Positions 33,301-47,400 of a DNA stretch of 64,000 nucleotides are shown one piece after another. The notes beneath the pieces were generated by a model that saw only the letters and a program-made list of their open reading frames with translations, had not been told where the DNA came from and made no database searches. Source of the stretch: Ciona intestinalis (lineage: Eukaryota; Chordata; Ascidiacea; Phlebobranchia; Cionidae); contig NC_020166.2 of assembly GCF_000224145.3 (NCBI RefSeq), positions 7,284,512 through 7,348,511 on the forward strand, given 5' to 3'. How positions within the stretch are numbered: the stretch's first letter is position 1; the number at the start of each line of letters is the position of its first letter. The position numbers and the translations under genes are program-made.

Positions 33301-36300
33301 TACGGCACACGACTTAATAAGCGTCAAACACTACCTCACTCTAGTCTTACGATGGAACATTAAACAGTAAGCTGAATTGGCATGTCAGCACAGGATGTGA
33401 CATATTTACATAATAAAAGTAATTAATTTGCCTTTTTTACCACTGTACGGTTCATTTTAAATGTATATGGATTGTCATTTATGATGTGCTAAGTTGTGTA
33501 TGCAGTATGTGAAACGAAAAAAAGTTAAGATTATCGTCTGCAGTTGTAATATAGTGTTGGCGCTTAGGCCGATAACGTAAAATGCAATAACTTGGTAATA
33601 AGAGAAACTAAGTCTTTGGTATGCATTTATTTGCTAGTTGTATGAAGATTTATTATAAGATGCGTTACCTGTAGGAAGGCCTTCTGGACAGCAGTTCTCG
33701 CCTCTTCGCAGTATCCTGCAAATAAAAGGAAAAAAATTGGAATTTAAAATATCGCACTTTATTAAAGGTTTGTATAAATTAAACATAAGAAACCTTTTTA
33801 ATATGTTTATGAATACATCGGAATTAGTTTGATAGAATAACTAATAAACTGTTGGCATAATAGATTAATCTTTTTCATGTATTCTTATTATTAGTAACAA
33901 ATTAACAATATTTTTGTTTTACTCTGTAAGTGACTATTACCAAATTATGCAAGCTATTGATTACCTGAGCAACAGGTTGGCCTGATTGTTGACTTGATAT
34001 GACTGTTTGTTGGCCTTGAGCTGAGTTGATTGCATGTGCCATTGACACTGGTAAAGTCACCATCTGTGTTTCGCCGGAACCAGACTGCAAATCATCAAAT
34101 TACGAATTCATTATAATGGGTATTCGAAATTTGCGAACATGACATATTAAATCGAACATCTGACATGGCTTCATTAATAATGAAGTTTATAAAATGTGCA
34201 TTCACGCAATGTCACTTACAATAACTAATAATGTCTTGTTAATTTATACTCTTAAAATACTACCAACTAATGGAGTTCTTGGCAGTTCTATGCTATGCTA
34301 AATAGAAAGCTTCGCAGTTTGTTGCCATTAAGATATCAAAACATTAAACTGCACTAACTGAATTAAACTTACATACATATACATATATTTATTCTTTTAT
34401 ACAGACAATGACATCAAATTATGAAATACTAAATTAGAATTCCTGCTTAGGGCTTCTTAACATAAACTGGTATTGCATTTAATTCTAATTCAACTTACCC
34501 ATTCCTCTATATGAGGCAACATACTCATCATTTTACAAGTTATCACTAAAAAATGTGTTTTACTACTACTAAACCTAAAACTTCCGGAACATAGAGGATT
34601 TAAGTCAGTCCTAAACAGGAAAACATTAGCCTCACCCACTTAGTGTGAAACTTTAAGCAGAGTGACAAATAACACTGCTGATGTTTTCACAGTAAGACCG
34701 AGACAACAGTACAGCTACCCTGCTACTATAAACAACAAGTCAGGTAAACCACCCAGTTGAGTTGCTAAACTATCAATACAACTAACTTCTCACAGGCTGC
34801 CGTACAGTGCAGGTGTTGCAGTGTTAGTGATACATAGTAAGATAGAGGAAGGAAACACTTCCCCCTAGAATCGGGCTAAGAGTCATGCAACAGAGCACTG
34901 CGGTTAACGTCCGCGGCAGTATTCTGCGTGGTACAACTTCCTTTCCAATTTGAATATACAGACACAACCACATCATCATTCCATTTAAAATATAACAAAT
35001 GCACAATTGATACTTGCCAATTATCTAAGCTAACTGTACACAGTTACATTACAAATCTTCAATAAGAAGACAGTCTCACCACTCAGTAAATCAAAGAAAG
35101 GAAATTAGTCATTAATCATATGCTTGCTATCTAACACGTTGAGAATGATTACTTAATTTGAAGACTTGTCTGGGTCGAGAAAATAGTACTTTTTTTATCA
35201 TTAACACGATTTATTTATTTTTCTGTTTTTAAATGATTCAGTGAACTGTTATGACATAATGTAGATTTTTTTCTCTAAAAATATAGCCTATTATACGTAA
35301 TATATGTGCAATGCAAATACAATGCATACCACTATGATGACATTTTAACATAGACCAGCAAAGATGCAGTATTTAAGGTTAATTTACCAACAACAACATA
35401 CCCTATTTAAACAAATGTGAGATAGAGGACAGGTCAAGTTCAGTATACATTACATCATAAACATAACTATTTTGGCTTTTTTATGCCCGCGTGGGTTATT
35501 TTGAATGTAAATAGATTGAGTTGTGTATGCCATATGTGAAACAAAAAAGTTAAATCGTCAGGTGTATCAGCAAATAAAAACAATATAATAATTGCACAGC
35601 TTGTATAAGTATTGAACATGGACAACATTATGTTATGCACAGTTACAGGGGCATTTTTGCTAACCAACAAACACAGAATGTGTTTAATTAAAAGCCTTAA
35701 AAAGTAAAAAGTAACATTCAGAATTAAAAGTTAGACAAGGCAATACATGTGTGCAAATCTATAAGCGCAATTGTTAATATTTTTTTCCAAAAACTCTTAC
35801 TATGCTTAACATATGTAACACTGAATGCTGTAAAACATAATCTTTTAATGCTAACTACACTGCCTTTCTTCAGAAACTTTAATGTCATTGTAGTATTTTC
35901 AAAATACCAGATTACATAAAATACCATATCACATACCAATAATCCAGACTGCAGAGTATGGCAGGTGCACGCGCGATTTTTTTACAGACTTTCGGTTATG
36001 CACGCCACAATTTGTCCTACGCACGCGAATTAATTTAACAAAGAAAAAAATACGTATTAAATTAAGTAAGATTTCCTAACGTGGCTTGAAAATGTACATG
36101 CTTTGCACGCAGATTTTTAATGATAGCACGCGCGCACGCGAAAAATAACCGTCTTGCACGCGCGAGATCTCGTCAGGAACTGCCATACTTTGCAGACTGG
36201 CCAATAATATAAAAAAAGTATAGATTGAATACATATATATATATATATATATATACATACGGTACGTAACATACCACTTGTATTTGAATTTGTGCAGTAG

Positions 36301-36346
36301 CTGTAGATCTATCATCAACATTGGAGTCTGCTACAATGGTTTCCAT
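30155..36346 (-). CDS. CREB1: CREB/CREM/ATF1-type transcription factor
   Basis: Exons: 36275-36346 (ATG 36346), 33965-34084, 33669-33715, 32762-32925, 31906-32103, 31552-31699, then one of two bZIP exons (30969-31116 or 30155-30302). Phases agree throughout; each isoform has 298 residues. The Q-rich Q1 region is followed by the kinase-inducible domain split over two exons: RRELLSRRPSYRKILNELS keeps the PKA site, Ser78 here, equal to human CREB Ser133. A Q2 region follows (QTIQIPASALNHDQ, YQIRTSTSSNAIPNVVL), then EEASRKRELRLMKNR and the bZIP. It binds CRE sites (TGACGTCA) as a dimer and activates cAMP/PKA targets through CBP. A tunicate probably has one gene for the vertebrate CREB1, CREM and ATF1 trio, so the symbol is nominal. 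A CRE cluster lies upstream at 37661-38183. Confidence 0.96.
30969..31116 (-). CDS. CREB1: CREB alternative bZIP exon A (divergent)
   Basis: Terminal exon of 148 bp, the same length and phase as exon B, with its own stop (30971-30969). It encodes REAAKDCRLKKKEYIKCLE, then NRVHVLETQNKALIDELQ and QLKEMYCRDELH. One basic-region arginine is replaced by leucine (CRLKKKEY versus CRRRKKEY), while the zipper leucines remain. The frame upstream of the acceptor is intron, not coding. Confidence 0.95.
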
Positions 36347-37660
36347 GGGTTGGTGCTGTAAAAAATTGAAATTGTAAATAAAATTGAAAAGATTTAAATA
36401 CTTTTTATATTAACAAATTTTAATTTTACCCTTTATATTTCCTACTATATTGAGTGTTAAAGCAGACACGTGGCAGTGATGAGCATTCCATTCTAGTAGG
36501 CGAAAATCAATCTACGCTATTTTCACTGCCAACGGTATTACTATCTAAACCTGCGACTTTTAAAACATCTAATCATTCTGTATAAACACCCCGGAACCCC
36601 TCAGTTAGACTAAAACACCCGTGCGCGGGCACATAACAGGCTATTCCCTACCAGTCGGATCCAGCATGGTGGTGTTTTGTTATTGTACTTACGTAGTTTT
36701 GTCGTGATCAAAATGCTGCTCTGGGACTGGACACTCTCCTCCTACGTAGACAACACGTCAAATGACACAAAACGCGTCACCACGGACAAAAACAAGAAAG
36801 ATGAAAATCGCCTCTCTCACTTGTTCTTTTCGCTTCAAACTAGGCCTCTACCATCAACTGATCAAACATTTCTTTCAAAAACAGTTTAATAAAAATTTTT
36901 TTATCTGGAATTAAAAAAAAATTACAAAATTTATTTGTTCTAATAAGAATATTATTGGTTTTGTTCATGGGCGTAGTAAGACTGAAATATTCATCCGCGC
37001 AGAGCTCTAGAATAGTCTCACAGCAGACACGCCCAGATTACGCAACAGTCAGAATCTCCCGCCAACCTGAATCATAATACTATGAATCAGCAAGTATCCT
37101 GGATTCAAAATTTAACTGTGAATATCATGGCGCAACATATTACAAGTGTTAAACAACATGCGAGAATGGTGTGGCGTTCAACAACTATTTGATCGTTAAT
37201 GTGACTATTTTTGATTTTCGTTTGTGCATAAACCAAACGGTAGCTTGTGTATACATTGTACTATGATGTGCATGTATGGTTTGGACAGTAAAACGCATTT
37301 CTCATTACCCGTATTTATAATTCTAAGGTTATAAATAAAAAAAAAACTGTGTATATGTTAACATGTACAACAGACAGGCCGGCGCATATTTCAAATTACG
37401 CACAGGTAATTATCTCAAGACCTTGGCTAATTTTACAAAGTATACTGGTGTAAAAAAACAACAGCAGATTTATTCTAAAAATGAAACATGTTTGTAAAAC
37501 TGTATAAGATTTTTTTAGTCAATATAGCCATTTTACAGCAACCACTTAACAGTTTATTTGATTAATCGGTATGAGCAACGGTTCCAAACAACAATTACGG
37601 TGAATTATGTTTGCTTTTAAAACTCTCTCGTGTCTGCTATGAAGCACCCTTTCGTTTATC
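36347..37660. other. CREB upstream region, no gene seen
   Basis: This region probably contains the CREB 5' UTR and promoter. The first coding exon begins at an AG acceptor (TTTTTTACAG, exon top 36355), so an upstream non-coding exon or spliced leader is needed. The ORF 36677-36889 is not supported. Confidence 0.5.
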
Positions 37661-38183
37661 TTACGTCATCGGTTTCCCTTGCCCCAAGGCATGTGCGTCA
37701 TAGACGACGCGATCTACGTCACTGTGACGACATATTTTCTAAATGACGACACTGCAATTTATGAAAACTGGTATTTTAAAACACAGTTACAATAAGACCG
37801 CTACTCTGATCAAAACAGAATTTAGAAGAACGCGTGTATTCTTAGGCTGACGTCTACTGTTCAAGCAACAATACTTCGTGATAATGACGTCATCGAAGTC
37901 AGTGGTTTTGTGACGTAACCACATCCGCACAATAGGCTTCGGACCACTACACATAGGTGTGGCGCGAACTATTTAGTGATAAGGGGAAATTATACATTCA
38001 TACAAAACATGCGATAATATTCGGACGAAAAAACATATTCAGTAAAAGATGTAGTTCCACATACTGCCGGACATGTTAAAATAAAACTTCGGTCATCCTG
38101 CCCAAAGTTAGTAGAAGTTAATCCTGCCCAATGGCTACCGGTAAAGAAATTTCGCATGGTTATGACGTGCAATTATGACGTCA
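37661..38183. promoter_or_regulatory. Cluster of CRE sites upstream of CREB
   Basis: Full palindromic CREs TGACGTCA occur at 37885-37892 and 38176-38183. Variants and half sites include TTACGTCA 37661, TGCGTCA 37694, TACGTCA 37715, TGACGA 37725 and 37744, TGACGTCT 37848, TGACGTAA 37911 and TGACGTGC 38163. The stretch lies between the NFX1 stop (38489) and the CREB start on the same strand. CREB/ATF binding is inferred from the motif. Confidence 0.65.
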
Positions 38184-38488
38184 TTATCGAAGTGGATTTT
38201 CTTTCGGCAGCTGCATATAGTTGAATCGATCGCTGGTAGCTACAGCGGCTGGTATTGAATAAACGACAAAAGCATGCGAGTCGATGAAGGGATTATATTT
38301 CCATAAAATCACCCAAAAATAATCTTAAGAGAAATTTGGTCACAAACTGGTGACACTCCGTACACAGAAACGCGACTCAGCGCCACTAAATCTCCCAAAT
38401 TAATCCACAAGTTTCACTTCTGTTGCCTTTCGGAAACACACAATACACTGCAGTACATAACTTCGCCCACCGACGATCTGCCGTTCAC

Positions 38489-41400
38489 CTAATCAGTCAT
38501 ATCGAAGTAATCAATCACATTCGACTTATCGGTTGAGGAACTGCCAGCGGCAGGTGTTACACGCTGGTGAGGTGGGGCATATTTTTTTACAGATGGTTTA
38601 ACCTCTGGCCGAGATACTGAAGGTCGTACGGCGTCTTGAGAAGTCACCTGCGGGAATCTGGGTCTATTATTCCGGCCGTCAGACGCAGGAGTCAACCGAT
38701 GTAACGAAGATCGAGGGACTTCGTAACGAGTAGAAGACGGCTTAAATGTCGAAGCAGTAGCGCCGCCAGTGGATGGTTTACGGTTGAAAATCCCAGGACG
38801 TCCGGTCGCTTCAGAGGATTTGGCCGAACGAAGAGAAACCAGCTTAACCGAGCTAAGAACTCGCCTAAATGAATATTAAACGTCTTTAAATCCACATTGA
38901 GCGAAAAAAAGCAGAACGCTGACGCACAAATTTATGATGAAACATATAAAGGAAACAGTAGTATACACTTTACCGTCAGTACGCACCGCAACTAAAATAC
39001 AAAAAATGACCACTTACCCTTTTGGTTGTACTGACTTTGCACTCGCGTACGTTTTTTCTGTCGTCACTTGTTCCATTATGAAGTCACTAAGTAGGGGCGT
39101 CGGCTGTTTGCTGACGTTTTTTGTTGCTGTAGCAACCACGTTACGGTTAGGTTCTTCGTCCAAGCTTTCACTTTTACACTGGAATGCCTCAGCTAACTCG
39201 TGCACAGCCTGCAACGAAATTTGTTTTACAGATAACTGAATCAAGTTGTAAAAGTGGGGTGTTGTAAATGAAGAAGAGAAAAGTTTTACTGAAAAGTTGT
39301 TGGCGCCCAAAACCGTTTTTTATGGCTGTACAACTGCAGCGATCCTTCAGGGGTAGTAAAGATCTGCCCAACGGATCAAATATATACAACCTTTACATTT
39401 GTGGTTGCAAGTAGGATTAAATAGTTGTTTTCAAAACACGCCGAAAAATCAAGTCTGTCTGCCGTTTGTGAAGATGGAATAAATAAATGCGAGCAAGTGC
39501 AAGTTGCACTGTGCAACTTGTAATATTATAAAATGTATCATACCCATGGGAGCATTGTGTGTAAATGGGTAATGGACTAATGGTTATATGTGCACTAAGT
39601 AGTTATAGGCACCAACTTGTACGAAAAGTTAAAATTAAAAACCATACCAAACCTAAGCGATATAAACACCTGTCTCTTATCTCTCTTCATAGAAGGAAAC
39701 GGATGCGATTGTTTTGTTGTATCCAACCAACTTACTGATTCAACCAGGTTTATCAAGTCTTTTTCCACAGTTCGTATAAAAGCAAGGTCAGTTCTGTATC
39801 AGTTCGATTGTAAGTTTTTTTGTTTTTTTTCCTTTCAAGTGGTGTTAATAAAACTAAAATTGACGACGTTTTAGAGTAATTAGCGTTGAACTGTAAATTT
39901 GATGTCAAACTTTAGATCAGCAAAGTTCTAAACCAGAAAACTAGTACTCTTAAACCTCATACATATTGTATAGTTACAGCCTCTGTATACTTACAGACCA
40001 AACATTTATTGTGTGAATATTTACAGTAGAACAAATATGAAATCTATGGACATAAATGAAAAAAATGGTGTTTTAGAAGATCACCGAACCAAAATATTGT
40101 TACATGTTGGAAATTATACGTACTTAGCCATGTTCATAAGGAAATCTGAATATTGTTGCTTTAATTTCGAACCATACTCAGCATCTGATATCCGAAGGGC
40201 TTCAGCAAATCGTTTGTTTCTTGCAGCGATACTGCATTCCTCATCGCATTGTAAACCCCTGGATGGTCAAACAATGTTGAATGAGTGTAACTTATTTATC
40301 TGCAAATGGTAAGGCAACAACAGTCATTATAACATGGGTGTTTTATTTCACACTTTGTACCCACTTTTGAGTTATCTGTGAAACTTTTTGGTCAATTACG
40401 TTACATCTTTCAATTAAATTGCCACAAGGCCCTCAAAAAGTCACTAATTTCAAACTGAAAATTTTTACCAGTGTATGCTGCAGCAGACAGAGTGTTAGAA
40501 AATTATTTTTAAGTTATCCATGCAGCCTGCTAGAGTGATCAAAGCATTTTTTACTTGTTTTATGTTCAATTTTTAACTTGGGAACTGAAAAACCCAGGTG
40601 AGTTTTTGTTAATAACACTTTTTTTTATAAAATGATACTTGAATTTAGTGATTTCTTAAGAAACTGTGGCCTAATAATAAATATATGATCAAATAAATTT
40701 GAAAACTGGCATGACAAGTCACATCTGCCACCACTTACTTGTAGTACTGTGGGGTAAATTAAATGGGATATTGTTACTGTGAGGTAAGATAGGATAATAC
40801 CTAAACCTCATGTTTTCTCTTTTGTTTCTAACAATTAACAACCCTCTCTTAGAGTTCCTGGCAGGGCTACAGTTATAACATATTGCACTCTTAACAGAAT
40901 GACCTGACATTTGCATGTAAGAAAAAAATCCTAGGACACATGGCACATCCTGGCCTAAATCCTAGGACACATGGTGTGCTAGCTGTGGAACTGGCCCATA
41001 AAATAAATCAATCTCATTCAACAAACCTGGTCTGTAGCATTTTATCAATGTTAATTGCGTCGTTAGATTTGGTAGCAAAAGCTGCCGAACTCATGCTCTG
41101 ATAAACAGCGCCACCCGCTGAGCATTCCACCTGCTCTTCACGTCTGCCACATTCACATTTCACGGTTACCTAGCAACCAGTGGTCAACACCGTTACACAT
41201 AATTACATCATGCAGCAAATAAGACAGTTTTAATATTGGAAAAGTAACACTCTTTTTTTTGCTACACTTATCCCATTATTAGTAATAGTTACATCCCTTT
41301 AAAAAAATATTTTTTAAATCTGAATTAACTTTTTTTTGTTTTTTATTCTCAAAATAATTTTTAATACATGTAGTCTTACCGTGGCTTGGCATAGAGTATT

Positions 41401-44400
41401 AGGGCATGGGCCACCATAATGACAAGGGTTGGCACATGGGTGTATGCATTCAACACGCATTATACTACAAGGTTGTTTGCATGGTTCACCATCTTCACAG
41501 CATGCACCTCTGTTATGAAGAATTTTTATTTTAGAAAAGTTATAAAATTTTGCTAAAAAAATACAAAATAGTTGTTAAAAAATATAAAAATATAAAATAG
41601 TTGTTGACAAAAATATAAAAAAAAGCATAAAATATTTGTTGAAAAATGTAAAATGTTTAAAAAATATATAAAATACTTGTTGACAAAAATATAAAAAAAA
41701 ACATGAAAAATTTGTTGAAAAAATATAAAAAAAAACATGAAAAATTTGTTGAAAAAATATAAAATGTTTATTGTAATGGGAGTTGTTCAAAAAGAAAATA
41801 CTATGCATGGTGTATATATACAACATGATTGCTGTAATATGAACCAATAAGCAAATAAAGGATACATGAAGATAATTATAAAGGTTGCTTAAAACAATTT
41901 GTTGGCTATTTCTTTAATTTTTAATGTAAACAATATGAATATTTAGTTCATTAAAATCAATAAGACTCACTTGTGACAAGGCCGCTGACACTTATGTCCG
42001 CAGGCGAGCATCTTCGAGCACGGAGCACCGCATGATACATTGGTGATATGGCACATAATGTTACCACGTACAGTACGACCACAGTTGCAAGTTTTCTTCA
42101 CTAGTTCAACACAAGGAGGACAATTCTCTTCCGTATGGCACGAGTGCCGAACTAAAAAAATATATATTAGTGACAAGATTGTTTGAGGTTTGTACATACA
42201 AACAAATGATAATTTTGAATTCAAATTTATAAAAAAAATACTTTATTATATTGCTCATTCTCAGTCTGAGAGCAGTATTTAGTGAAAAAATTTTCAGGAA
42301 ATTTAGTCATTTTAGTGTACTAGCAAATGTATCACATTGCAAATTAAAGTTATTCTGAAAAAAATTGTATTAAAATATAAATCAAGTTTAACCAAGCAAA
42401 AACCAGTCAACAGCAAAAAACAAGTCATTAAATATGAATCAGGTTAAACCTGGCAAAACACATTTCTTACTTGGATGTGTGCATGGGTGCATCCTTGTGC
42501 ATTCATTATTACACTCTGGTGGTTTCATTCCACATGGAATTGGGGGGAAAATAACTTTATCGTTGCAGTAACACCTCAGCTCATCAAAGCTTACATTATA
42601 ACAAGTATGGCACGCACCACGGTGACAAGTCTCGTCACAACGATGGTTGCCGCATGTAAGCTTGCGTCCACATATTTGCATACACGCATGCTCAGTGTCC
42701 TGGAAAATATTATATGTATAAATACCGTTGTTGCCAGTAATATAGTAGGGTGGGGGAAGATGTGACACCTTTTTATTTCATTTTTTTGTCTCATTTGGTA
42801 GTAAACAAAAAACATTCAAAGAACTATAAAACTGTATCCTGACAACTTAAATAGATCTTTGTTAATTGTTTAAAACACGATAACGGTATATTTGGATATT
42901 ATTTGCTAAAGGTGTCCCATCTTCCCCCACCCTACTAGTACTATACATACTTTTTTGTACACCAGCATTTCTGGTATTGTTATATAGTTTGTTGTTATTA
43001 TTACACATAGTAAAAAAATAAAGTTATTTAATGTCTGTTACAGTTTTCTATATATGCCACAGAACTTTTAGAATTCATAGTTCTTTTAGAATTCAAAAGA
43101 ATTCAAAATTAAAGTAATACTGGGCTACTGGCTAACTCTGGCCCAAATCCGAAGACCCCTAATATACACCATTGTAGAATGAATTGCCCCATACAATTTA
43201 GCTTGATAAAGTATTTAATGTTTCACTGTTACATAACAGGTATGGTTCAATATATGGGATACAAACAATCCTGACCCAAATCCTAGGACATATAGCGTGC
43301 CACACTGCGGAACCTCACCCGTATAGAATAGAGTGGTCTAATATGATGGTATAAAAAATAATCACTCACAAAGTAACATACTTGGTAACTGGTAAGCAGG
43401 CACTGGGTGTTTAAAATAGAATATCCGTGTTAAAATGATTGTCGTTTTCCGGCCACGCGAGAATAAAGTAAGTTACATTCACTCATTTATTTATCATATG
43501 TAACTCGGGGTCCTTACCAAACAACACATCTGACCACATTTATGTTTTCCACATTTTCGCTTCTTATTACATCTCCTGTCACAAATATAAGTTTCCATCT
43601 TCACAAACTCACTGCATGGAACTTCCTTCTCTGACTTGCCACACCTGTCAATCAAACAAGAGTCTAAAACTGTCAATCAAACGTCAAGATATAGTTTCAA
43701 ATAGTTGCTTTAAAATAAAGAGTTAATTAATATAATCCCTCATTCAGGCCTCACACACTATTTACAGAGCTGGAAAAACTTGTTTTGCTGCTTTAGATAG
43801 TTTAACATCAGTATTTAAGTAATTATTACCCATCAAACTTGTATATAATATACGTAAATAAAAATTGATGGTTTAAACATTTCATACAGATATGTATGAA
43901 AGGTGCAAACTAAATAAAGTTAAGTTTTTGGCACAATATTCAATTCCACATTACTTTATCATTGATTATCACATTACCTGCACTTAATGGTGCTCTCCCC
44001 GTCCACACATGGTAAACAGGGTCCATGATGACACGGCAGTTTACACAAGTGAATCTCCTCACCCCCACATGATGTAGGTTTGTTGCATATCTGTAGCGAA
44101 TATCAGGATTTTAAAAGAAAGTCTGATTTAAAAAATATATCAAGATATTTTAAAATTAATAATCAAAATTAAAATGTAGACATTTTCATTATAATAATAA
44201 AGATGTGAAAATTTTTACTCATTTTTTATATACAGTAGGGTGGAGGAAGACGAGACTCATTGAGCACATAATATCGAAATATCCTGATGGTGTTTTAAAC
44301 GATTAACAACGGTCTATAGGAGTCTTGAGGACATGGTTAATGGAAAAGTGTCCCATCTCCCCCCACCCTACTATACCTTAGCAGAGTGCTACACGTTAAG

Positions 44401-47400
44401 TAATCAAACAAAATTAAGTAGCACCATTGGCATCATTTGTGTTACATTCTAATAAACCCATTATACCTTGCCACACGTAGGGACAGGATCCGTACATATT
44501 TTCCTCCTAATCTCCGTCCCATCTTCCCCCTTCATATCGGACAACTTGGTCTGTGTACAAGGACAAACTTTAAGTAGTGATGGGAGTAGTGGGCATGGTT
44601 TACAAGCACCAGGATGACACAAATCTTCACATTTGTGGTTGCCGCATAGCAGAGTTCTGTGAAAAAAAATGTTGTTTGTTACCATGAAGCAATCGTAGAC
44701 CACAAAACAAATTAAATTACATGACTGATATTTAAACAACATAACAGTAGCAAAACACTTTTCTCCAAATTAGACAGATATTTAAACCATTAAAAGTAAG
44801 AAAAAATAAACAAAAATGTATCTGAAAGAGAGAGATTTTAATTTTTATATTCAAAAATTATTCTTAAGTCAAAACTGTTCTTAAGTAAATTATGTAAAAT
44901 TTTATAACCAAAATTTTTTTTTAAGTAACAAATTTTTTTTTTAAGTAACAAATTTTTTTTTTAAGTAACAAATTTTTTAAGGCTAAATTATAAAATTTTA
45001 TAACCAAAATTTTTTTTTGAGTGAACACTTTTCTAAAACAAATTCTGACACAATATCTCGTACATACTTGCCACACACATTCGCACACGAGTAACAACCT
45101 TCATCTTTATCAAGTGGTTGCTTGTTATGTTCATTTGAACCACAGTTAACTTCCCTTACACTTCCACCACAGTAACAACCTGGTGGGAAAGTTTGTTATT
45201 TTATTGCGAAAAAAAATTATTTAAAAAAACAGACAAAATAAATGTAAAAATTTAAACCATAGGCTATTACAAGATTTTAATGAAAAAGAAAAAAAAGTTT
45301 AAAACTTGGAGTTTAGAATCTAATTAACATAAATTACTAGGTAACCAGATGCCAGAAAAATATAGACATATATTTTTTAATTTCTAAAGCATAGATACAC
45401 AAACTGAGTTTCATGGAAAATTACCAACATGTTTGGAAAACCCATGTCTAAGTGTAGAATTACATAAAGGTAACTAAGGTTATACCGAATATTATTAAAT
45501 CAACCAAAAATGAATCACCAAACTGTTAATTTTTTGGAAAATTGCTAATTTGTTACCAAATTATTACTATTAAATATTAATTTATGTCTAATGCTTTGGT
45601 CAACATTATTTACAAGTCTTTTCACAAATCTTTCAAAAAAATTATAAAACTTCCTTTTAGAGAATTTTCTCTCTGCTTACTTTGTTTAACTATGACATCA
45701 CAGTCCTCGCATTTTCCCGCGTGACAAACTTTTTCACAAAAATGACGACCACATTTCTTCTTCTTTCCACACTTCTCCGAACACATAAAATTCTTCTGTT
45801 GGCTGCACCTGACACGCGAGGTTACGCGACCGCATCTGCATCTCTTCATTATAGTGGCCGGACACTGGGGACAGGGACCAGGGTGACACAAGCTGAAGAA
45901 AATGGGGGAATTTTAGAAAAATGTTAATTTGGTTTTAGAATTTTAATTGTGTTTTTAATTTTCATCTATTCTTGCATGGGTGAAGTCTTTGTACGAAAGT
46001 CTAGAGGATCAAATGTGGGGCAGAGATGGTCCAAGATTCCTTGCATTTTTATATGGTATGATTTTTATTATTGTCACAGAGGGGGGTGCAACATTTTATC
46101 CTATTAACTCAAAAGTGGTTTGTATAAAAACATCATACAATAACGATCATTTTGTTACTTCTGCAAACAGACATGGTATAAATAATATTTTAGCGGCACA
46201 TTTGGTATACACACGTAGTATATTTCCAAAGTTTGGGTCTGCCAAACGACAAAACTTCATTAGGGAATGTACTTATGTAACGCAACAGTATCACGCAGCA
46301 GAGGGTGGAAAAAAGGCGAGATAAACGTGAAAAGGCAGACGAAAACGTTGGAAATATACTATGTTTTTATATCGAATGAGCCGCTAAAATATTACTCAGT
46401 AACCATCATACTCACATATTGCACGGGTGCTTACAGTCGGGATTATTCTTTCTCGCTTTTCCGCACAACTCGCCACACGAGTGCGGCATTTCACCTTTTC
46501 GATATTCCGGCTCTTTCTGTTTACCACAAAAGCAATAATATGACGCAGGTATCTTGGGTGTCACGTTTTGACAACCAGGGCATCTCCAACCAGATTCTAA
46601 ATACAAAAACATCAATGGTTTAATACAGGCGTGTGCAACTTGCAAAGCCAGCTGAATATTTTTCACTGAATGTATTTAATGTGACAAGACAATAAAATAA
46701 CATGGGTGTTTTCTTCAGAAATTTATGCCTCCAAACTCCATATTTCTACAAGGGAATAATAATTCTCTTAATATCATAAGATCAAAGACAAAAATAAACT
46801 ATTGCTGGTGCATACAAGCCAATGTTAAATAAACTTAGGCCCGCGGGTTAATCCAATAGTTTATACTTGGCTCCAGTAATAAAGGTTAACACATTCTGAT
46901 CCTTTATAATTACGTTTATAACTCTCTTTCATATTTTTTCATAATTATTTTTCATAATTTTTATAATCGTAAGTATTTCAGTTTCCCTCCTTCGGGTAGG
47001 AAGATTTAAACCAGAGATGTTACATTACCATGATATCAAAGCTCCAAAAATATCAATTTATTAATAAGGCTGAATAAGAGCAGCCCTGGGATCTGGTTTG
47101 TCGACACTGTTTAATAAACCGTCTGCAATATTGCTGGCGAATTTTTAATAACTGTTGGTAAATGGTAGCCAACGCAGTTTTTGTAAGTCTTAATTGTTGC
47201 TTTAGTAACACAAAAATTTGGGGTAATACGTCAACTATTGCCTAAATCCCAGGTCTTTCACGGGAACCTTACCAAAAGAGAGTTAAACATAAAATAAAAG
47301 AATGTGGTTTTACATTGTTTAAATTATTTCAATGCAAAACATGTGATTTCAATATTATCACAATTCACTAATTAATAGCATACAACATCATTCAAACTCA

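Noticed and set aside
41553-41847. Two Phe-rich minus-strand ORFs in an NFX1 intron
   Set aside because: They follow the AT-rich tandem repeat and lie between well-phased NFX1 exons.
45980-46324. 114-residue plus-strand ORF in an NFX1 intron
   Set aside because: It opens with GTG rather than ATG, shows no splice signals or recognisable domain, and sits opposite an intron of a complete gene.
46267-46623. 118-residue plus-strand ORF
   Set aside because: It is antisense to NFX1 exon 46416-46596, which encodes conserved zinc-finger sequence.
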